This document shows positions 58,328-64,000 of a stretch of 64,000 nucleotides of DNA, piece after piece. A program made the position numbers and the translations under genes. The notes under the pieces were generated by a model that did no database searches, was not told the origin of the DNA, and saw only the letters and a list, made by a program, of their open reading frames with translations. Origin of the DNA: Adiantum capillus-veneris. Lineage: Eukaryota > Streptophyta > Polypodiopsida > Polypodiales > Pteridaceae. Each line of letters starts with the position of its first letter. The first letter of the stretch is position 1. The DNA is taken from the NCBI GenBank assembly GCA_014529385.2, contig CM043968.1, positions 26,983,013 through 27,047,012 of the forward strand, in the 5' to 3' direction.

Positions 58328-59091
58328 GTGTTTTCCTGCAACCCTAATTCCAACACTCACATGGAGATCACTAAAGTAAATGTCTATTGTCTTTATTGTG
58401 GCATCATTCACTTGTTCCCGGACTGTACAAAAAACCCGAACCCACTCAGAAAGATCACAATGAATGTCTCAAGTATCATTCAGCTACCCAATAGCTTGAA
58501 AAACAAAAACTCTGCACCAATTCAAGTAGCTACGCGAGCGCAAGCTCAAAAGGAAGATGTTGAGAATCCAGACAGAGAAAATGAAAACTGACACGAGTCC
58601 AGAGATGGCTGAACCAATTAAGAATGACACACCTAGTTAGAAAACCAAGAGCAAACAAAATAGTTGGAAAGCTAGAAAGGCTAGGATGAAAGCACGTAGG
58701 GAACGAGAGAAGAAATCCCTAGCTGAGGAGCTTACCCAATCTATTACGCAGACGTCTCAACCTCCAGAAGAACCATCCACGGAAAGTGAGTCTAGAAGTG
58801 CTAGTTTAGGAGGATCAACCTTGGTAGAAAAAGTCAACGAACCCTTGGTGGACGCCCTCCTAAAAGCCTATGACACACGGCTCAAAAACAACCAAACCCA
58901 AGAACAAAGGTGGATGACATATTCCTATGCGGAACTAGAGAAGCAAAGGCTTGAAATGTGCCAAAAAGTGATTCAAACAACCCAAGCTTTACTAGAACCA
59001 CCAATTGGAAAACCTAAGGATGTGATCCTTATCCCACCTACACCAGTAATCCCACTAATCCGCAAACCAGTAGAGCCAAATCCAAGTCACG
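58328..59091 (+). mobile_element. family R retroelement copy 3, gag part
   Basis: The zinc finger YCLYCGIIHLFPDC (58383) with the preceding TKVNV matches the VNVYCPDYGITHLINDC finger of copy 2. A Lys/Glu-rich linker follows, then 58686-59085 with SYAELEKQRLEMCQK and QALLEPPIGKPK, nearly the same as copy 2. This is the best-kept example of the segment. It stops at a 3.15-kb insertion whose other side resumes the same protein. Confidence 0.7.
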
Positions 59092-59661
59092 ATTGTAAGG
59101 TCTCTGACCGACAAAAGAACACCATTGTACCATGGAATGAACATAATGAAAAAAGTTACTATTTTTAGCAGTTTTCCAAATTCTATCAGTGCCATGTTGT
59201 TTAGAATGTTATAAAGCTTCCAAATGTGAATAAAATAATTTTTGTAAAAAAATTCCAAAAATAGTAAGTTTTTGGTCACCTGACCCGTGTAGTTTTGATC
59301 CTCTCGAAAAATTGCACCCGTACCCCAAATTTGAAAAAAATGCATTTTCGGACCCCAGGGGCTGCTAAATATGGCAGGTACTCGGACATATACACCTTAT
59401 TTAGAGCTTAGTATAGAAATTTATGGCATTAAATTCCGACTCATATAAGCCGTTTTAGCCTAAAACCAATTTTTCCTAAAGTTGTGCGGGGAGGCACCGG
59501 GGCTCGAGACTGTGTGGGAACAGGTTCCAGACCACTCAAAGCCAGCTTTAGCAGCTAGGGGGCACCCTCTTGTCTTGTGGGAGTTGTGGGAGAGTTTCCA
59601 AGCTTGAGAGTGAGTGTGAGAGCCGGTTAAACTAGCTAACTGGACACTTGGTGGGTAGGTA

Positions 59662-60100
59662 ATTAGACTTGCCATGCATGATGTGAGTGCTCACTCAGAT
59701 GCAAATAGCAAGCTTGATCGATTTTCAGCTTGAAGGAGCCTATTTAAGGGTGTGCTCACACACACACACACACATGCTCACACACACAACCAGTACACAC
59801 ACACACACACCTTGGAGAGGTGCTGCCGGCACACACACAGTTTTTGAAGGAGAAGCAAGGAGGGAGGTGCTGCCGAAATTCTCATCTTGAGGACTCATTG
59901 GATCAGAAAATCAAGAGGATTCTCAGCCCCTAATCACGGTAATCATGGTTTAATTCCTACTCTTGGTTTAACTAGACTTGCCATGCATGATGTGAGTGCT
60001 CACTCAGATGCAAATAGCAAGCCTGATCGATTTTCAGCTTGAAGGAGCCTATTTAAGGGTGTGCTCACACACACACACACACATGCTCACACACACAACC

Positions 60101-60168
<68 letters not shown>

Positions 60169-60330
60169 CACACACCTTGGGGAGGTGCTGCCGGCACACA
60201 CACAGTTTTTGAAGGAGAAGCAAGGACGGAGGTGCTGCCGAAATTCTCATCTTGAGGACTCATTGGATCAGAAAATCAAGAGGATTCTCAACCCCTAATC
60301 ACGGTAATCATGGTTTAATTCCTACTCTTC
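59662..60330 (+). repeat. ~310-bp tandem duplication with (CA)n tracts
   Basis: The two halves both start GACTTGCCATGCATGATG and run through GCCTATTTAAGGGTGTGC, (CA)n, GGTGCTGCCG and AATCACGGTAATCATGG. The (CA)n run is about 20-30 bp in the first copy but about 90 bp in the second, a clear slippage difference. Confidence 0.9.
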
Positions 60331-61012
60331 TTAATTCTCTTCATTATTCTCCAAATACCTCGTTTACTATGCTTAATCTTAGCTATAATTCCCAATAGCT
60401 GCTCTCTAAATTTACATAGCTATATTCCATTACATAATCATCATCTAATTAGCTAATTTATGCAGCCATTCATCATTCTTAATCTATGATCAATACATGA
60501 TTAGAAGAGAATTCTCTCTCTAGGCAGCATAGTTAATTAATTGTCAGTCGCGGTAACAATGTAGATTTGATGAAATTCATCCTTTTACCACTCAATAGTG
60601 TTGTAATTAAATTAGATTCAATTTTCTCACACATTAAGATATGATTAAGGTAAAATTAATCCTTCATTAGGCCACTAAGAAGAAAATTTCCTAACACCTA
60701 TGCATGCGGTAACTCTGCATCTTTCTTATTACACTAGTAAAGTGATTGAGCTTGTTTAATCCATCTCTCTTGTAAATTAATTAGTAAAATTCTGAAATTC
60801 TTAATCATCTTAGCCAAGTGGTTAACTTTAGAGCCGGTTTCCATAGGACAAGTAAAGTATTATCCATAAAATTACTATGTCTCGAAGGAAAAATCTAACC
60901 CTCTCCTATAAGGGGATTGTTCAATGATTCTAATCTATCATTTGGATTTTTATGATGCTCTCGGACATTAGCTCTTTTCTTCAAGTTTATCATTTAAAGT
61001 AGTGAGTATAAA

Positions 61013-61153
61013 ATGGCCCCGGTTAAGAGAACTCGCTTCGGTGGTGCCCATGACCGCAAGGCGGGAACGAGCAATGTGAATGGGAAAGGAAAAGCTCCCA
61101 TGGATGAACAAGCACCGGCCATCTCACGAGCCATTGACGAAGAAATGGAAGAG
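61013..61153 (+). CDS. 47-codon first exon, possible gag-like start
   Basis: ATG 61013 opens MAPVKRTRFGGAHDRKAGTS and reads through EEMEE to a GTAGGT donor at 61154. It lies about 0.95 kb after the second TATTTAA word. A basic Ala/Pro/Lys start is common in plant retrotransposon gag proteins. No continuing exon was recognised, so the product is unknown. Confidence 0.35.
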
Positions 61154-61447
61154 GTAGGTCACAATTTTATTCAGTTGTTAATTTAACATTGCACACGTTT
61201 AGCTAGGAAAGAACATATCCCCAAACATGTTAGAGAAATCCGACGGAAACCTCGGCATTTGAATTCAATTGTATATTAAAGTTTAGGTAGGAAAGAATGG
61301 TTGATGGATATACTGTTTGCAATAGAAACGAATGTCTGCTAGGGAAAATTTAGCTCGGCATGTTCATTCTATTTCCAATGTTGAACTAGTCCTGATCCCC
61401 CTACTGATCACACAGGGGGCATAGTTCCTGGTTAAGGGCTTTTGAAT

Positions 61448-61540
61448 CCACGTCTACTGGTTAAGCGGTGGATACCCACGACTGCTGGTTAAGCGATGGG
61501 AACCCACGTCTGTTGGTTAAGCGGTGGGAATGTCCATGTC
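61448..61540 (+). repeat. ~31-bp minisatellite (3 units)
   Basis: Three imperfect units of CCACGTCTACTGGTTAAGCG type, with the core TGGTTAAGCGGTGG, lie in tandem. Confidence 0.8.
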
Positions 61541-62242
61541 GTGCTTTCTATGCGGTGGACATACCTAGTTGTAAGGGCAGCTAGACGACAACGGGAGGAG
61601 TAAACTCTCGCTGGAGGGGGGATGTTGTACCTCCAGAACATTGGAATTTTAATGAACAAGTTTGAGTAGAATTTTTACTAGAGTTACTGTCTTGGTGCCG
61701 CTTTGCAATATTGGTTGAAGGGCTGTCTTAACGAACATTGTGAATCGGAATCTAATCAAGGAACTTTTATGTTGAACAACTTTTGTGGTAGTAATTAGGA
61801 CACACAAGGAAGTGTGAGTGTGGGGGTGGAAAGTGGGGGCTTGGCTCAGGTTTCCAATGCCTATGAGAAGGGTGGTTCCGATTGGTCGGGAACTCTCTGT
61901 CCCTATAGTGTTTAAATCGATACTAGTAATATTCATTTCCCCTAGAGCGGCGAAGTCTCAAGTGTACGTGCCTCTGAAACATGGGAAAAAAAGCACTCGA
62001 GGTTTCTCTCCTCTTGGAAGGTGGGTCTTAGGATCGCTAGCTAGACAAGTTAAGTACGCTTCCCTTGCGAGGTGGAGCTAGATCTCATTACTAGTAGGCT
62101 CGAACTCGACTCACTTGTGATGAGAGATCGTCCGCTAGTTGAACCCTGAACCACTTTGTTTGCTTCCGCTATAGATCTAGTGGCCACCAGGTTCACCATC
62201 AGATCCCCCGTTTGATACGGCGGGGTGGGGACCTAACAACAA

Positions 62243-62970
62243 TCACGGACCAAAGCTCAAGGACCCAGCATTAGAGCCAAGGATAGTGTTGAATACCACA
62301 GATAACTCTTCCAAGGGGTTTCACCTAGCTATACAAGAGGGATGTAGAGAAATAGATGATCTTGATGAATTGTGGAAACAAGTCAAGAGGCCAATGAAGC
62401 CAATGAGCTAAGCAGAATAAGATCAAACATATGGACTATGGTAAATGTCTAGAGAAATTTGGTGTGAAAGACCCAACAACTTAGATACAAGAAAGGATCA
62501 AAGAACTTGAAATGCCTCAGTTAAACACTAGGCGAATGCCATTAAACAAGGTAGGCAAGTATTGTGAAGGTGAGGATGGCATCACAACCATCCCTGTGGA
62601 GTTCCAAAGTGTCACCACCATGGCAATTTTAGACAGTGGAGCTGGAGTTGCCATCGCTACCATAGAGATTTGGAAAAAATGGGAAAAACCTGCCTTTAGA
62701 GCCACGCGAATGAAATTGCAGCTAGCTGATGGATATATGGAAAAGCCCCTAGGATTGCTAGAAAAAGTAGTCGTCACTTCTTGCGGCATTGAGTATGAGC
62801 ATACCTTTATTATTGTTGATTTCAGCAAGAAGAACAATTTATACGACATAATATTGGTAAGACCATTCATGCGGCAACTGAAAATGGTCCAAGATTGGGG
62901 ACACGACCATAAATACATTAGACACATGAAAACCACTTCGAGAATAAATCTTAAGGACCATTAGTAGCGA
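62243..62970 (+). mobile_element. family R retroelement copy 3, aspartic protease
   Basis: After the insertion the R protein resumes (PRIVLNTTDNSSKGFH, IDDLDELWKQVK). After stops near 62400-62480 it reads as an ORF at 62512-62964. The retropepsin active site is MAILDSGAGVAIAT (62620), followed by LQLADGYMEKPLG flap-like sequence and the YDIILVRPFM end. The catalytic D-S-G is intact. This domain would mature gag. No RT follows before the end of the window. Confidence 0.7.
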
Positions 62971-63006
62971 AAATTCTTTTTTAAGTAAAAGGCTTAACCC
63001 TCTGTG

Positions 63007-63092
63007 CAACGAGGCCCGCTTGCTCAGGTGGTCATAGCGGAGCATTCCTCCGGATGCCACGGTTCTGAGATCAATCACGAGTAGGTGCAGAA
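63007..63092 (+). repeat. tRNA-like SINE head
   Basis: GCCCGCTTGCTCAGGTGGTC, then a GCAT...ATGC anticodon-like stem and GGTTCTGAGATC, resemble the A-box/D-arm and B-box/T-arm of a tRNA. The D-stem GCTC pairs with GAGC. It may be a SINE insertion. A weak call. Confidence 0.35.
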
Positions 63093-63375
63093 AAGAGAGA
63101 CGAGAGAATTTTACTTTAAGTTCGATTTGACGACCTTCAAAACCTACCAGCAACATGTTGGGAATCTCATAAATCAATTGAATAAACTTGAGAACCTACA
63201 AGTAGGATGGGCCCAATCATTTTTAATGTGTAAATAGATAGAATCTTGAGAAGAAATTGGGAAGGTTTCAAAGGAGAGTGAGAAATGGGCGAGGCGTTCC
63301 ATGTGGAGGCCATGCTTCGGCATCTCTATCTCTCTTCCCAATTCGGGGGGCTCTCTCTCCCGAATGCAGTAGAGG

Positions 63376-63416
<41 letters not shown>

Positions 63417-64000
63417 CTATTTGTGGAGACACACACACACTGCAAGGCCGCTTGCTCTGCAGGTGCAAGTCCGTGAGTGGCAGGGGGAAGCGTAGCTGCA
63501 AGTGGAGGTTCGTGAGTGGTAGGGAAGGTGGAGGTGCAACCTACAAACTACCAAGGAAGGGTCGCAGGCCGATCGCGTGGCTTGCATGGACGCAACGTAG
63601 GGATGTGGCATCATATAGGTTAAAAAAGAGGCAAAGGGGTGAGGGGGAGTAGGGGATCTTTAGATTAATGCCGATTTTATTTTACAATCTCCCATAGGTC
63701 CGGTCGTACACAGTATGTGGATAGTGGGTAGGGAGACCTATAAAACATAGAAAGGATTTTGGATACTGTTGGGAAAATGATTTTTCCCGAGCAGTGAGAA
63801 GTGATTGGGCAGGTAAGATTGCAAGAGGCAGCAACGCTACCGAGAGGACAACTGTTTCCGGAGCTTGGTTGGACATCTACATTTCGCCAATGGTATGGTG
63901 AGCATGGAAAGAAGGGGGGTCGCCGCTTGCAGTGCTGTCGAAGAAGAGAGGTAGGCCTAGGGCGAGATGCAGCGGAGCCAGGCGGGAGCGAGAGGCAGCA
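63093..64000. other. unassigned sequence with (CT)n at 63371-63413
   Basis: No gene is supported. ORFs crossing the CT run (63257-63652) are artefacts. The G-rich end of the window has no recognised motif. Confidence 0.4.

Larger units (their letters stand above)
59092..62242 (+). mobile_element. 3.15-kb LTR-like insertion in R copy 3
   Basis: It interrupts the R reading frame between the IGKPK/PSHDC region and the PRIVLNTTDNSSKGFH region, which are close together in copy 2. It is flanked by TCACG (59087-59091 and 62243-62247), a 5-bp duplication typical of LTR elements. The ends TTGTAAGG...CCTAACAACAA contain TG...CA. No internal repeat of the ends was found, so it may be one long (solo) LTR or a non-autonomous element. 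It carries two TATA-like TATTTAA words, a 310-bp tandem duplication, one 47-codon exon and a minisatellite. Confidence 0.55.

Noticed and set aside
59687-60298. His/Thr-repeat ORFs
   Set aside because: They read through (CA)n tracts in a tandem duplication; no protein motif.
63257-63652. 131-residue ORF near the window end
   Set aside because: It crosses a (CT)n run and has no recognisable motif.
1-64000. CRISPR arrays, bacterial operons, rRNA or intact tRNA genes
   Set aside because: No regularly spaced identical repeats with unique spacers, no prokaryotic gene layout, no rRNA-like sequence, and only decayed tRNA-like modules.

Overview
The window is eukaryotic and almost certainly from a large, repeat-rich land-plant nuclear genome. 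The evidence is LTR elements with an initiator-Met tRNA primer site (TGGTATCAGAGC), CACTA/EnSpm tnp2 and TnpA-type genes, tRNA-derived SINE-like repeats, spliced transposon genes, and long (CT)n/(GA)n/(CA)n tracts. The species cannot be named from sequence alone. A seed-free plant (fern, lycophyte or bryophyte) would fit the Ty3 lineage at 29-34 kb, but that is inference. No certain host gene is visible. Nearly every coding unit belongs to a mobile element, and most are broken by stops and frameshifts.

Layout. 1-2.1 kb: decayed gag-protease retroelement, family 'R', + strand. 2.1-6.8 kb: mostly unassigned, with one decayed coding remnant. 6.8-10.3 kb: second R copy, - strand. 11.2-17.1 kb: Ty3/gypsy element 1 (- strand) with PBS and 5' LTR. 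17.1-22.5 kb: 'element A', two convergent genes. 22.5-23.5 kb: LTR fragment of the gypsy-1 family. 23.5-27.7 kb: left part of a CACTA element with tnp2. 27.7-28.0 kb: short deletion derivative resembling element A. 29.2-34.3 kb: Ty3-type element 3 (- strand) with an unusual FLDDVP reverse transcriptase. 34.3-48.5 kb: Ty1/copia element 1, split inside integrase by 'element B' at 36.74-46.52 kb. 48.5-49.1 kb: another copia LTR plus PBS. 51.4-54.9 kb: right part of a CACTA element (DUF4216-like exon, TnpA-like gene, TIR). 54.9-58.3 kb: copia element 2. 58.3-63.0 kb: third R copy, split by a 3.15-kb insertion. 63-64 kb: SINE-like piece, a (CT)n tract and unassigned sequence.

The main discovery is the A/B transposon type. 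Element B is a roughly 9.8-kb DNA transposon with imperfect TIRs and four genes in the order: transposase (+), unknown gene X (-), a GC-rich repeated divergent control region, a histone-H3-like/Ulp1 fusion gene (+), and unknown gene Y (-). The fusion starts with the same first ten residues as canonical histone H3. It continues into an H3-type histone fold at almost the canonical spacing, and then a C48 (Ulp1/SENP) cysteine-protease domain. Its five exons join in one frame of 565 codons with one internal TAG. Element A carries a diverged second copy of both the H3/Ulp1 gene and gene Y, again convergent, with independent H3-like residues and a lysine-rich SPTK-repeat tail. I infer that the element encodes its own nucleosome component together with a SUMO- or ubiquitin-directed protease, perhaps to mark or remodel its own chromatin or to alter host silencing.
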